Shown in pieces: positions 12,001 through 21,545 of a stretch of DNA of 64,000 bases. This stretch comes from Phocoena phocoena. Its lineage: Eukaryota; Chordata; Mammalia; Artiodactyla; Phocoenidae. The stretch is taken from assembly GCF_963924675.1 (NCBI RefSeq), contig NC_089234.1, forward strand, positions 60,547,153 through 60,611,152, in the 5' to 3' direction. The notes under the pieces were generated by a model. That model was not told the origin of the DNA and searched no databases. It was given only the letters and a program-made list of their open reading frames with translations. Positions within the stretch are counted from its first letter, which is position 1, and every line of letters starts with the position of its first letter. The position numbers and the translations under genes were made by a program.

Positions 12001-15000
12001 ACTTTAAAGTACCCTAGAAATGCGGGTTCTAATTGTGAATGCTTCTGCTAGCTGTGAGGAGTTGCTTGGTGTCTGGAGGGCATGGACTGTTAGCTGGAGT
12101 TGGGTTCTGGGGCTTAGGAACCCTTTTGGGGTGAGAGTCACCCGTTGTGGGTGATGATTGACGCTGGGGAGGGGATGAGGTCACCCAGGGAGAATAAGGC
12201 AGGGAGAGAGAATAAGCAAAGGGGCAGAAGCTGCATGGAGGAGGGGTACAGAGGACGCAGGCGGAGCTGGTAGAGAGAGAGGAGAGCGCTGAGTCACGCC
12301 ACCTGAGGGCAAAGCAGGGTTTGGGCAGGAGGCTGTGGTCTGAGGGTCCCAGTGCTGCCCTGTGGGGAGGTGGAGGTCATCGGGAGGTCTGGCTTCCAGC
12401 CCAGCCCCGTGGCCTTGGCTGAGTCACTGGGCTTCTCTGAGCTTCCGTGTTCTCTGCTGAGTACGAGAAACACAATTCCTCCCTCACAGAACTGTCGGGG
12501 GCCAGGTGAGGTCACGTTGTAAAATGCTACGAGGGCCCGCTTCCATGAGCGGTCATCCCATGGGGAGAAAACAGACACGACCAGGGGAAAACACTTGAAG
12601 GGCGAGGAATGGATGAACCCCTCTGGAAACTGTAAAGGCCAGGGAATTAGCAGATGTTCAGTAGCCAGTAGCTGTTTGTTATCAAGAGAGCCCATGGAGG
12701 TGACTGTGGGAAGGCCATGAGGGAGGGGCCCACAGCCGCTTACCTAGGGGCCAAGGGACTGTGGGGAGGAAGAGGAGAGGCCAAGAGGGCGAGGAGGGGT
12801 GGGTGAGTGGGGGTGAGGGGATGGGGGTTTCCTGGGAAGGACAACTGTGCAGAGAGGCAGGCTGGTGCGGAGTGGGGCTCCTGGGAGCCTTTGAGTCCCC
12901 CCGCTTCCTGGGCCTGCTGCCCCTGACCACTGTACACCTGTGGCCTCCAGGGGGATTAGGAGGGCCGCTCCAGGCTGTTCGTGGGTCTGTCCCTCCCATC
13001 TCCAAGGAGGAAGGCAGATGTGGCTGCCATGGTTGGCTGGAGGGTGCCCCTAGCAGTGTCCCCGTCACCCAGCCCGACCTTTCTTTTTGTGCAGTGTAAG
13101 CTGGAGCAGCAGGCATGCCTGAGCAGCAAGCAGCTGATGGTGAGATGCGAGGGCCCCTGCCCCTGCCCCACGGAGCAGGCCGCCACCTCCTCCACAGGTG
13201 GCAAACCAGGTAATGAGTGCTGGGCCGCAGCCAGGCAAGGGGTGGGAGGCGGCTCACTGCCAGGGCCCCGGGACGCCTCCTTCAGGAGAAGTAGCAAAGA
13301 CAGGGACAGGCCTGAGGGACCTGTGGGTCTGGAGGTCTGGTTTACATGGAGCAGGAGGGCCCCGACCTCATCCCAGGGAGACTGCGCTGGGTGTTTTTAG
13401 TGCTAGGGAGTGAGGTGGAGGAGGAAGGTGGGAGAGGAGGAGAGAGAGCCTCTGATTTCTAACTCCCCTTCCCTCTGGCATCCCACTGCCCAGCCTCCAG
13501 GCCTGTAGGGCAGCACCCCCAGCTGAGACCATGCTTGCTGCTTCACCCCACCTTCACCCTCCACCCTCTTCTCCCTGTTCTGCCGACTGCAGAGACCTGC
13601 ACGGGCCAGGACCTGGCTGACTTGGGGGATCGGCTGCGGGACTGGTTCCAGCTCCTTCATGAGAACTCCAAGCAGAACGGCTCAGCCAGCAGTGGGGCCC
13701 ACCCGGCCAGTGGTACAGGAGCTGGTTGCTCTGCAGGGGAGGAGGGTGGGAGATGGGGGGACGGGGGTACACTGGGCCACCTGGCTGCACTGGGGAGCAC
13801 CCACTTTTGCTCCTTCCTGCCAGACCCTGAGCCCCTAAAAGAACCTAAACCTCAGAACAAGGGGAGGGAGGCTTGATCAGACAGGAGGGATTTGGGATAG
13901 CTAACAGGAGGAACTTCTTAAAATGAGTGGAAGGAAGCTAAACCCTGAAATGGGTAGCCAAGGGAAGGTAAGGAATTATTTTCCCTGAAGGGCTTTCAAA
14001 ACAGGGTTTTGACTGGTTTGGGTGCAGTCCTAGGCAGAGGCCGAGGGATGGGCCTTCAGCCATTCTTGAATTTCTCAACGCCATGGTTGGATTCTGAGCT
14101 GTCCTGACCCTGAACAGAGGGCTGGGGCTGACAGAGAGGTGGAGGGATGAATGGACAGATGGATGGAGCGATTTACCTTGAGCAGGTCTGAACCGTGGCC
14201 TTCTCCCCAGGGCTGGACAAGAGCCTGGGGGCCAGCTGCAAGGACTCCATTGGCTGGATGTTCTCCAAGCTGGACACCAGTGCCGACCTCTTCCTGGACC
14301 AGACGGAGCTGGCTGCCGTCAACCTGGACAAGTACGAGGTCTGCATCCGCCCCTTCTTCAACTCCTGCGACACCTACAAGGATGGCCGTGTTTCTACCGC
14401 CGAGTGGTGCTTCTGCTTCTGGAGGGAGAGTGAGTGTGGCCCCTCCCAGGGCCCCAGGCCCCCGGCCCTGCTGTGCGGGCTCTGCCCCTTGCTCCAGGCT
14501 GTCTTTGGGAGTTGGGGTGGCTACCTCCCCATGCCCTTTTCCTGCTCCCCCACTTCCTGCACTCTCTCAGCACCTCATCTCTTGGAGCCCAGGGAAGCCA
14601 GCACTTGAACTCCCTTCCTCGGCAGGCTCCAAGGTGGATTTTGTGGGTCCTGAAGCTTATGCACTTTCGGAGGCCTGCTTTAAGGAAGAGTATTAAAAAC
14701 TACACATGTAAAATTTCTAGGGCCCCTCAGAGGGCTTGGAAGGGGCTCAGGGTTCCTGAAGCTGAAGCTAGGTTGGCTTCTCAGTGATTCCACCTTTAGG
14801 CCCATCTCACAGTACTTGCCCCAAATATGTGATTATGCCTGTGATCATTAGCCTTAGAGATACAGCGTCGTTTGTCAGCTTTATGTATCCTGAGCCAGGG
14901 CAGGACGTGTGCTTAGAGATCATCTAGGCCAAGTGAATAACCAACATCGATGGTTAAACTGAGGTTCCGAGGGCTCTGCTGACCAGCCAGAGGTGGGGTA

Positions 15001-17818
15001 GCCTGTGCTCTGCCCCTGGTGTTTGGCCTGGTCCCCACTGTGGTCGTGTGATGGGAGTATACAGCAACTGTGGCCCGAGGCTGGGTCTTCCTCTCGGGTT
15101 CCGCCATAGCTGGTGTGGGACGCTGGGCAGGCAACTGAATCTTTCCGAGTTCAGTTTCTTCATCTGAATGGGAGATAACGATACCTCAGAGACTGTTGTG
15201 AAGATGAAGTGAGAAAATCTGGGTGCAGAGCACCATGTAAATCACAAATCCCTCTGCCAGTGTGGGGTATTTTGACCAGTTTTACTGCCCATAACTGCCC
15301 AGCCTTCCTGCTCTCTCTGCACAGCTCCAGCACTTTTACTTCCCAGGCCTTTGGAGCTCGTGCTGTCCATTCTGTATAGTAGCCTTCTTGGGCAGGAGGC
15401 TGGGAGCTGCTCTCATTTTACAGACAGCCAGGCCCCCGCTGGGAAGGGCTAGGGGACTTCTCAAGGTCACAGACAAGTTAGATTTGGCTGCCAGTTATCT
15501 TCAGGCTTCCATCTAATGTTCCCTCCAGTCTTATGTTGCCCCCGGGCCCTCTCACCCTGGGGAATCTGTGCATTCACCTCCTCTTCTGAATCCTGTTTAC
15601 CCATCCCATGAGTGGCCAATACCCTCAGAGATACCCCTGGGCTTCTTGGGGGGCCTCAGCACATCCCACAGCCATGGAACAGCCTCTCCCAGTTGGAGCC
15701 TGGTTGTTCTCATCTGGCAGAGCCCCTGTGCCAGTTTTGGAGACCTTAGAAGGATCAGTGCCTCCCACTGTGGGGCAGCCCTGTGTCAGGTCCTGGGTAT
15801 TTTCATCTTGCAGAGCCCTCTGACTGGGTTTCTAAGCCTTGAGGGGGCTCAGTGAGTCCCATCAGCACCATGGGACAGCCCCCATCAGAGGCTGATTCTC
15901 TCCCTGCAGAGCCCCCCTGCCTGGCAGAGCTGGAGCGTATCCAGATCCAGGAGGCTGCCAAGAAGAAGCCAGGTGAGGGGGCTGGGCTCGGCTCAGAGGA
16001 GGAGTCAGGTGCCCCGGGGTCCCTCTGAGGCCCAGAGGCTCTAGCCACTGGGTATCATGGAAGATGCTGAGTTCAGAGGAGGCCCTGGCTTAGGAAGACA
16101 GGAGAGGGAAACTCCCTCCTGTCTTTATCCTCGTGGTAGGGAAAGGTCTCCCAACCAGCCCCTCAATAAGTGTGTTTTAAACACTAATTTTGTGCCCATT
16201 CCTGCCAGGACTGGAGGTAGGGATACAGAAGGTTCCTAGAACTCTCTGTTCAATTCACTTCAGCCAGGGTGTGTGCAAAGCCCATAGCAGATGCTCGTGT
16301 TCTCGGCAAACATTTGAGTGCCAGCCCTGGAGAGACAACAGCAAACCCAGCCTAGATCAGAACTGATGGGCAAGACAGTAGTGGTCCCTGGCCTCATAAA
16401 GCACACGTGCTACTTGGGGAAACACAACCCACAAGGTGACACACCAGGAAGACAGAGCGACAGGTTGTGGCTCCTGTATGTAGCTGAGGTGCTGAGGGAG
16501 AGCACAGTGGACAGAAGTCAGCCTGGGGTCAGCGAAGGCCTCTCTGGGGAGCTGGTGTTCAAGAGGAGAACTGAGGGATGAGAACGAGGTAGCCAGGAGC
16601 AGTGCTGAGGGCAGGAAAACGTTCTTGGGACACAGAAAGGACCCGTGTGGCTGAGCGTGGTGGTAGAGGGGACAGAGGTCCGAGGGGCAGATCCCATGGG
16701 GCCTTATAGCTCCTGGGTGCAGCTTGGCCTTTAACTGGGCAGTGAGACCGGCACATATGAAACCAAACACTGGAACCTCCCTGCAAAGCCGTATTGACTG
16801 AGAACCCAGTGGCCTTTGGGGGCAGGCACTAGTGCCACTTCTGCCAGGAAGCCAGGATCTTCCTCCTGGAAGCAATCCTCTCTGGTCTGCATTCCCCTGC
16901 CCTGGGCCTTAGGGCACATGTCCTGGGGTGACTGGTGTTAACATTTCTATGTTATCTCACCCCTACTACGTGGGCAGAGTCTATCACTGGGGCCCCAGAG
17001 TGGGGATGTCAGCCGGTGTCTGTTAAGTGAACAGAGGAGCAGCCTGAGGGCAGGTCAGAATCAGACGGCTGGGAGGAGAAGCTGGCGTTGCTGGCAGGAG
17101 ACAGCCAGGCAGAGGAGCAGCTGTAGGATGGAGGGTGTCTGGCACAACGAGGTCACACTGGCCGTCCTGCAGGGCTTGGGAACTGTGGAGGCAGATGGGA
17201 GCCATTGTAGGGGCTGAGCAGGTGGTTTAGAAAGGCAGGTTTTCTTGTTTCTGGTCAGTCAAGCTGGAATAAATGCTGACGTCCAACCCTGGACGTCTGA
17301 GCTTGTTGGGTGGTCAGTACCTGCGCTGGCTGGGATCTGGTGGGGTCTGGGCCCCTGTGAACCCAAGGTCCCAGGGCCACCTCTGGGAAGAGCCCACACC
17401 CCGAGGCCCCTGCTCTGACCCTGCGGGGCGTGCCCCATTCAGGAGTCTTCATCCCGAGCTGTGACGAGGATGGCTACTACCGGAAGATGCAGTGCGACCA
17501 GAGCAGCGGCGACTGCTGGTGTGTGGACCAGCTGGGCCTGGAGCTGACGGGCACCCGCACGCACGGGAGCCCTGACTGCGGTAAGGGCCGGACAGCCGCC
17601 AGAGGCCCAGCTCGGTGTGGCAAGGTTTCCTGCTAGCAGGATGCTAACCTGCCCCTTGGCTTGTTCCCCTCACAGACGACATCGTGGGCTTCTCAGGGGA
17701 CTTTGGGAGCGGTGTCGGCTGGGAGGACGAGGAGGAGAAGGAGACAGAGGAAGCAGGCGAGGAGGCGGAAGAGGAGGGCGAGGCTGGCGAGGCGGATGAT
17801 GGAGGCTACATCTGGTAG
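9066..17818 (+). CDS. SPOCK2: SPOCK2 (testican-2), 3' ten coding exons
   Basis: Join of 9066-9074, 9453-9498, 9747-9861, 11359-11473, 13095-13209, 13593-13712, 14211-14429, 15910-15972, 17443-17580 and 17676-17818 gives 360 codons and a TAG stop; every junction has AG/GT ends and keeps frame. Counting from the microexon: follistatin-like/Kazal region about 27-119 (VCGSDGHTYSSVC at 84-96), N-glycosylation sequon NGS 162-164, SPARC-type EC domain about 134-247 with EF-hand loops 195-206 and 227-238, thyroglobulin type-1 domain about 250-313 with CWC at 292-294, then an acidic tail with Ser-Gly at 320 and 325, ending GGYIW. This is the testican architecture, and the text matches testican-2 rather than testican-1 or -3. 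Testicans are secreted extracellular-matrix heparan/chondroitin sulphate proteoglycans enriched in brain; testican-2 is reported to counter inhibition of membrane-type MMPs by other testicans. The signal peptide and about 63 N-terminal residues lie upstream of the window. Confidence 0.97.
9453..9498 (+). CDS. SPOCK2: SPOCK2 exon, DDYIRSWEDSQQGDE
   Basis: The acceptor is CCTTCCCTAG and the donor GAAG|GTAACA. The 46 nt encode 15 residues plus one base, so the exon ends in phase 1 and the Ala codon is completed by the next exon. It belongs to the testican-specific N-terminal region before the first cysteines. Confidence 0.95.
9747..9861 (+). CDS. SPOCK2: SPOCK2 exon, start of follistatin-like domain
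   Basis: The acceptor is TGTCCCTGCAG and the donor CACAG|GTGAGG. The 115 nt encode ALDTTKDPCQKVKCSRHKVC and on to KKLEH. Four cysteines (27, 32, 38, 48) form the EGF-like first half of the follistatin module. The exon runs from phase 1 to phase 2; the Arg codon is split with the next exon. Confidence 0.97.
9935..10445 (-). mobile_element. Old LTR-type repeat in SPOCK2 intron
   Basis: AACAAACTACTCCAAAGCTT, AGTGGCTTAAAACAACAAAT, CTCCATAGGGCTGCTTGAGT and CACAACATGGCAGCTGGCTT are hallmarks of a common ancient mammalian repeat, which I take to be an ERVL-MaLR (MLT1-like) LTR in reverse orientation. Family assignment is tentative. It lies between two coding exons and has no coding capacity. Confidence 0.6.
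10450..10570 (+). mobile_element. MIR-like fragment
   Basis: TTTCCCTTCTGGGCCTCGGT, AAATAGGTTGGCCCAGATAG and AGGTTCCTTCCAGCTCTGAC match the tail portion of MIR-class SINEs. Confidence 0.6.
11359..11473 (+). CDS. SPOCK2: SPOCK2 exon, Kazal-like core
   Basis: The acceptor is CTCCTGTAG and the donor CAGTG|GTGAGA. The 115 nt encode the end of RIKQPALKLHG, the CKPC pair at 73-76 and the Kazal signature CGSDGHTYSSV. The exon runs from phase 2 to phase 0 and the following exon opens with Cys-Lys. Confidence 0.97.
11930..12050 (+). mobile_element. MIR 3' fragment
   Basis: TTGTGAGGGTTAAATGAGAC and GAAAGCATTTTATAAACTTT match the 3' half of MIR. Confidence 0.65.
12395..12540 (+). mobile_element. MIR fragment
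   Basis: CTTGGCTGAGTCACTGGGCT, TCTCTGAGCTTCCGTGTTCT and TTGTAAAATGCTACGAG preserve MIR order with CpG-rich divergence. Confidence 0.65.
13095..13209 (+). CDS. SPOCK2: SPOCK2 exon, end of Kazal region and linker
   Basis: The acceptor is TTTTTGTGCAG and the donor ACCAG|GTAATG. The 115 nt encode CKLEQQACLSSKQLMVRCEG and CPCP, then a Thr/Ser-rich linker ending GGKP. Cysteines 96, 103, 113, 117 and 119 belong to the Kazal-like fold. The exon runs from phase 0 to phase 1. Confidence 0.97.
13593..13712 (+). CDS. SPOCK2: SPOCK2 exon, first helix of EC domain
   Basis: The acceptor is CCGACTGCAG and the donor AGTG|GTACAG, a weak donor that departs from GTRAGT after the first two bases. The 120 nt are phase 1 to 1 and encode TCTGQDLADLGDRLRDWFQL, the amphipathic first helix of the SPARC-type EC domain, then the sequon NGS and a small-residue linker. 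Confidence 0.95.
14211..14429 (+). CDS. SPOCK2: SPOCK2 exon, paired EF-hands
   Basis: The acceptor is CTTCTCCCCAG and the donor GGGAGA|GTGAGT. The 219 nt are phase 1 to 1. The exon holds both EF-hands of the EC domain: loop 1 DTSADLFLDQTE (195-206) has Asp, Ser, Asp, Asp and Glu at positions 1, 3, 5, 9 and 12 but Leu instead of Gly at 6; loop 2 DTYKDGRVSTAE (227-238) is near canonical and is flanked by cysteines 226 and 240, the disulphide-braced EF-hand seen in SPARC relatives. Confidence 0.97.
15105..15250 (+). mobile_element. MIR fragment
   Basis: TTTCTTCATCTGAATGGGAG, ATAACGATACCTCAGAGACT and TTGTGAAGATGAAGTGAGAA match MIR. Confidence 0.75.
15395..15520 (-). mobile_element. MIR fragment
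   Basis: TCTCATTTTACAGACAGCCA and CTTCTCAAGGTCACAGACAA are inverted MIR core. Confidence 0.7.
15910..15972 (+). CDS. SPOCK2: SPOCK2 exon, entry to thyroglobulin type-1 domain
   Basis: The acceptor is TCTCCCTGCAG and the donor GCCAG|GTGAGG. The 63 nt are phase 1 to 1 and encode PPCLAELERIQIQEAAKKKP, the first cysteine and first helix of the thyroglobulin type-1 module. Confidence 0.97.
16290..16720 (+). mobile_element. Old interspersed repeat, family unassigned
   Basis: TGGCCTCATAAAGCACACGT, CCTCTCTGGGGAGCTGGTGT, GGAGAACTGAGGGATGAGAA and GGGCCTTATAGCTCCTGGG follow a repeat motif widespread in mammalian introns. Related in style to the repeat at 5390-5840. Confidence 0.4.
17443..17580 (+). 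CDS. SPOCK2: SPOCK2 exon, thyroglobulin type-1 core
   Basis: The acceptor is GCCCCATTCAG and the donor CTGCG|GTAAGG. The 138 nt are phase 1 to 1. It encodes CDEDGYYRKMQC, the diagnostic CWCV, and the closing GSPDC, giving cysteines 274, 285, 292, 294 and 313, which with Cys250 make the six of the domain. The following intron is only 95 nt. Confidence 0.97.
17676..17818 (+). CDS. SPOCK2: SPOCK2 terminal coding exon, acidic tail
   Basis: The acceptor is TCCCCTCACAG. The exon encodes DIVGFSGDFGSGVGWEDEEE, a Glu-rich run, GGYIW and TAG. The two Ser-Gly pairs beside acidic residues are the expected glycosaminoglycan attachment sites. GAG/GAA repeats make this a purine-rich coding stretch prone to length change; the run looks about one Glu shorter than the human one I remember. 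Confidence 0.96.
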
Positions 17819-18005
17819 ATGGCCCGCGGGGCGCTGGGGCAGGCCAGGGTGCTGACGGCCGGGGAGACAGGCCAGCAGAGGCCTGGACAGAGCAGGCAGA
17901 TGGCGAACGGATCCAGAAAATAACAGTCTGAAGCTACCCTGGCTCCAACGGGGAGGACCCGATGTGCAAGTGTGCATGGCACGTGTGTGGCATGTATGGC
18001 CGGGA

Positions 18006-18016
18006 TGTGTGAGTGT

Positions 18017-18058
<42 letters not shown>
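18006..18058 (+). repeat. (TG)n microsatellite in SPOCK2 3'UTR
   Basis: Starts as TGTGAGTGTG variants and becomes a pure TG run from about 18023. Lies 190 nt after the stop codon. Likely length-polymorphic. Confidence 0.95.
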
Positions 18059-18369
18059 CATGCACTGAAAAACGTGTCCTTGGTCCACACTGCTACTGGC
18101 AGAGTGAGTCACCCAAAGGCCCCTTCGGCCTCCTTGTAGTTGTTTTCTTTCCATTTTAGTTTTAAAATACACACATACACACACTGCAAGGTCAAAGCTG
18201 ATTAAATGAGATGCCCCGTTGCCAGTCCTCCAGCCCCATCCAGGCCCACCCTGACACCCTGGGATTCCTTGTCCTGATTTGCTACCCTCTCCTCAGTCAG
18301 TCCTCCCTCCTCCTGCCCCTGCCCTTCTCTTTTTCCCTTCTGGAGTCAAGCCCTGGCCTGTGGGATGAG

Positions 18370-18392
18370 GCCTAGGGACCATCCCTGGGGGC
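18370..18392 (+). repeat. 3'UTR hairpin repeat, copy 1
   Basis: A 23-nt sequence repeated exactly at 19522-19544. Its core CCTAGGGACCATCCCTGGG folds as an 8-bp stem (one G-U) around a CCA loop. Confidence 0.8.
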
Positions 18393-19457
18393 AGAGGGGA
18401 GGGAGGGCAGGGAGCTGTATGCTGGCCAGTTTGGCTGTGACACGCCCACCAGACTCAGATGAGAGGGGCTGGGACACCTGTCTCAGTGAGCGCTTTCCCT
18501 TTGCTGGACTCTCCTCCTAACCCAAGCCAGTGTGACCAGAGGTGGCAGAGAAAGAGCTGGGGGCAGAAGCTGAGAGGTGGGGGAGGAAAAGGCCTTGGCA
18601 AGCTGCTGGGGAGGGGAGGGGTGGACCATGTGAGGAAGAGAAGGGGCCAGCTTGACAGGGAGAGTATGCCTTTGCAGATCCAGGTAGAGCTCTTAGGAGT
18701 GGAGATGGGACACCCCTGAATGCCAGGCCCTGGAACAGCTCGGGCCTCTTTCTGTGGCTCTCAGGTAGGGGCCTGGTCTGGGCTGTTCTGTAGGGGCAGT
18801 GGGTGGTGGTTATGCAGGTGAGCTCCCCCTAGCTCTGAGGGAGGACCACACCTTCCCCTGTCTCCATTGCTGGGGTCCCCCACTCCAGGAACCTGAGGAT
18901 CAGGCTGCAGGTGAAGAGCCTGGGTCTTGCCCAGGGGTGTGTGTATGCACCCACATCCTCCCTGACCCCTTAATAATTGCTCCCCTCCCATCCAGACCAA
19001 CAGAAAGCATTGTCCCTGAGACCCTGTGAAGGAGGAGCAGTGGAAAGCTGCAAACTTCTGCCCTCAGAGACCAGGATGTTTCCCCATCTCTCCTCAAGAG
19101 AGAGGCACCCCTGGGCCATTTCCAGCCCCACCCCTCTCAGCCCCCGGGCTTGCCCTCCGTCCCCTTCGAGGGTCCCCTAGGGCTGCTGTAGTGGAGGGCC
19201 TTTCAAGCTCTGAGGTGTTCAGGGTTGTGAAAAGTCAGAGGGGACAGGTCCGGGGCAACCAGAATCTGAGGCCATGCTTCACTGTTCCCCCAAATCTCCT
19301 TACCGTGTGGCAGCCAGCATGGATGAGAAAGTGCCCCAAGGTTTGTTTTTTTTTTTCTTACTCTATCCAGTTCTCCCTGTTGAAGCAAATTTTTTAACAC
19401 CTTTGGTGAAGAATTTCTTGCCTGGATTTGGGCCTCTGATGCCCTTTGGTGTGTGGT

Positions 19458-19521
19458 GAGTGCAGTGTGTGTGTGTGAGTGCAGTGTGTGTGTGTGAGTG
19501 TGCGCGCCCACGCACGCACGA
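19458..19521 (+). repeat. TG-rich short tandem repeat in 3'UTR
   Basis: Two successive units of GTGAGTGCAG followed by TG runs, then GCGC and CACGCACG alternating purine-pyrimidine sequence. A local expansion in the 3'UTR. Confidence 0.8.
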
Positions 19522-19544
19522 GCCTAGGGACCATCCCTGGGGGC
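19522..19544 (+). repeat. 3'UTR hairpin repeat, copy 2
   Basis: Exact second copy of the 23-nt element at 18370-18392, directly after a TG/CG-rich tract. Confidence 0.8.
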
Positions 19545-20149
19545 CTGGCACATGAGGAGATGAGGAGGAGCGCCCTGCGTGCTAGGTGGTGGCAGGGTGT
19601 GGGGTCCACGTCGTCGTAAGTTTCCCTGGGCAAGCCTCCCAGCCTGGCTCCCCGGATTCTTTACTTCCACCCCGGAATCCACATCTTACAAGCCCTCCCT
19701 AGGGGGAAATAATGAAACTCCAGTTAGTCCCATGAACCGCTTCTCATTCCACAGCACAGTTCTGATTGTTGAGGTGTCGCGCTGTTCCAGATCCCCCTCG
19801 CCTGTCTCCCCCTCTCCCCTTCCTGTCGTCCCAGTCCTTCCTCTGGTCCCCGGCTCAGTTCAGGGAAATTCCGGTTCACATCAGCCCTCTGCTGTCTGAG
19901 CACAGCTCCTCTCAGAGCTACTTGAAACTTCCTGCTCTCGCTAGGATTGGAGTGTGTCTGTCTCTTCCCTCTGCCCTGGCTCAGACTTCTGGAACCGTCT
20001 CCTGGGTGTGGCTGTTGAGGATGCTGGGGTGTTCTGGGGTGGGGAGGGGGCAGAGAGGGAGGAGTGCCCCTCTCCTCTTACTTCTGCCCTCCCCTCCTGG
20101 GGGCACATGCCCTCTCTGGGTCTTCTGGTTGTGCACGTTTTTGTGACCT

Positions 20150-20157
20150 TGTAAATA
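20150..20157 (+). promoter_or_regulatory. Pumilio-type element TGTAAATA in 3'UTR
   Basis: Matches the UGUANAUA consensus for PUM1/PUM2 binding. A single 8-mer can arise by chance in a UTR this long; conservation would decide. Confidence 0.4.
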
Positions 20158-21163
20158 TGTTGTAGAGAGAAAGCAAAAGGCGCTGAAGTAGACCCTGGTG
20201 GGACTCAGGGGTCCAGCATTGCCCTGTCTCTGAAGCCCCTACGCTGCTTTTCACCCCACTCTCTGGGACCAAGTCACCTGCCCCCTGCAAAGTTAGACCA
20301 AGCAGCTTGTGCCCAGTGGGCTGAAGGCCTCCAAGTCACTTCTTGTCAGACAAGGTGCAGGTTTCCTTGTGAGCAAGGTTGCAGGGTGGTCCTTCCTCAG
20401 CTTCTTGGATGTGTGTCCTTGACCAAGCTGTCTGCCACCTGGCCCCTCCCATGTCCCTCTTCTCGGTGTCCTCTCTCTGTCCTGTCCCCACTCCCCTGGC
20501 TTAGGCAGGCAGCGGGATTCGGGCTGTGTTGGAAAGAGCTCGACCACAATTTCAGAGAAGTTTCTTGCCTGGCCCTGGAGCTGCCCTTGGCCACCCCAGG
20601 CCTCCTTACCCACTGGTGCTGGGAGAGACGGGCACGTCTAAGATGGGGCAGGTTGGAGTTGGAGGGAAAAAATGTGCCTTGAGAGACCACTCAGAGAGGG
20701 TTCAGGGCGATGGGAAAGGAGGTGTGGGAGCTCAGGAAGAAGGAGGAGGGAGGTGAAGCTGATGAGAGTGTGAGGGGGTGTGACTGCCCCCCGTTGTCCC
20801 CCCGGGGCTGTGGCCACATGTGGCCAATGGTCACACTTCTGTCCTCACACCAGCCTGCCTGGTTTTAGTGGGCAGGCCACCCACTCACCTCTCATGAGCT
20901 CCATCTGCTTTCAGCTTCACCTGAGTGGGTGGCGGTCCATTGGGATCAACATGGGAACCCTCCATTTCACCAAAGCCTCCCCCGCAGCCCTTGGGGAGAA
21001 TGGGTGGCTAATCCACTGACCCCCAGCATCGTCGTGAGGCTGTGGGCTGGCAGGGGTCAAAGGGAAGAGACACCGGGGGTGCCAAAGGAGACTCGAGACA
21101 TCCGAGGAAGTCCCAAGCAGAGCAAATTGCTTTATAGCCTGAAGCCTCCTTAAACTGTGTTAC

Positions 21164-21171
21164 GTGCAATA
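21164..21171 (+). promoter_or_regulatory. miR-25/32/92 family 8-mer seed match in 3'UTR
   Basis: GTGCAATA is the full 8-mer target for seed AUUGCAC. It lies about 370 nt before the poly(A) site in an AT-richer part of the UTR, favourable for accessibility. Confidence 0.4.
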
Positions 21172-21519
21172 ACTGAGCTTAGAGTTAAGAATTGTGTTCC
21201 AAGTGCTTGAATTTCCGTCTGTATATTTAAAGTGCTGAAATCGTATCTCTCAGTAATTTTAGATGTCTTAAAAAAAAATCGAAAAACAAAGTGTTAGACT
21301 GTGTCTGTGCATTGATGGGCACTCAAGCGTCCCGTGGGTCACCCCACCCTCTTCCTCTCCCCTGTGCCCCCCCTCCCCTCACATTCACCCCTGCCCCCCG
21401 CCTCCACTTGGGGACCCCGCCTCGTGTTGTCTTTATCTGCCTATTAACTCAGCCTAAGGAAACAAGTACACTCCACACATGCATAAAGGAAATCAAATGT
21501 TATTTTTAAGAAAACGGAA

Positions 21520-21525
21520 AATAAA
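21520..21525 (+). promoter_or_regulatory. SPOCK2: Polyadenylation signal of SPOCK2
   Basis: Canonical AATAAA, followed about 15-20 nt later by CACC/CACTGG sequence suitable for cleavage and then T-rich sequence (TTATTCTCCC, CTTGGTGTC). It is the last signal before interspersed repeats begin. A weaker ATTAAA at 18201-18206 could give a short 3'UTR isoform. Confidence 0.75.
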
Positions 21526-21545
21526 AACTTTATAAACACCACCTA

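Larger units (their letters stand above)
17819..21545 (+). other. SPOCK2: SPOCK2 3'UTR
   Basis: From the stop codon to about 20 nt past an AATAAA at 21520 there is no splice-like break and no young interspersed repeat, only (TG)n tracts. A 3'UTR near 3.7 kb fits the long testican-2 transcript. It contains a duplicated hairpin (18370, 19522), a Pumilio-type TGTAAATA (20150) and a GTGCAATA seed match to the miR-25/92 family (21164). The exact cleavage site is inferred. Confidence 0.8.

Noticed and set aside
14151..14696. Long open frames overlapping SPOCK2 exons in other frames (also 13535-13876, 11201-11737)
   Set aside because: They extend through splice sites into introns or use the wrong frame; the spliced frame matches testican-2 throughout.
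18201..18206. ATTAAA as the main SPOCK2 poly(A) signal
   Set aside because: Weak hexamer, and the sequence continues as repeat-free UTR to a canonical AATAAA at 21520. Kept only as a possible alternative.
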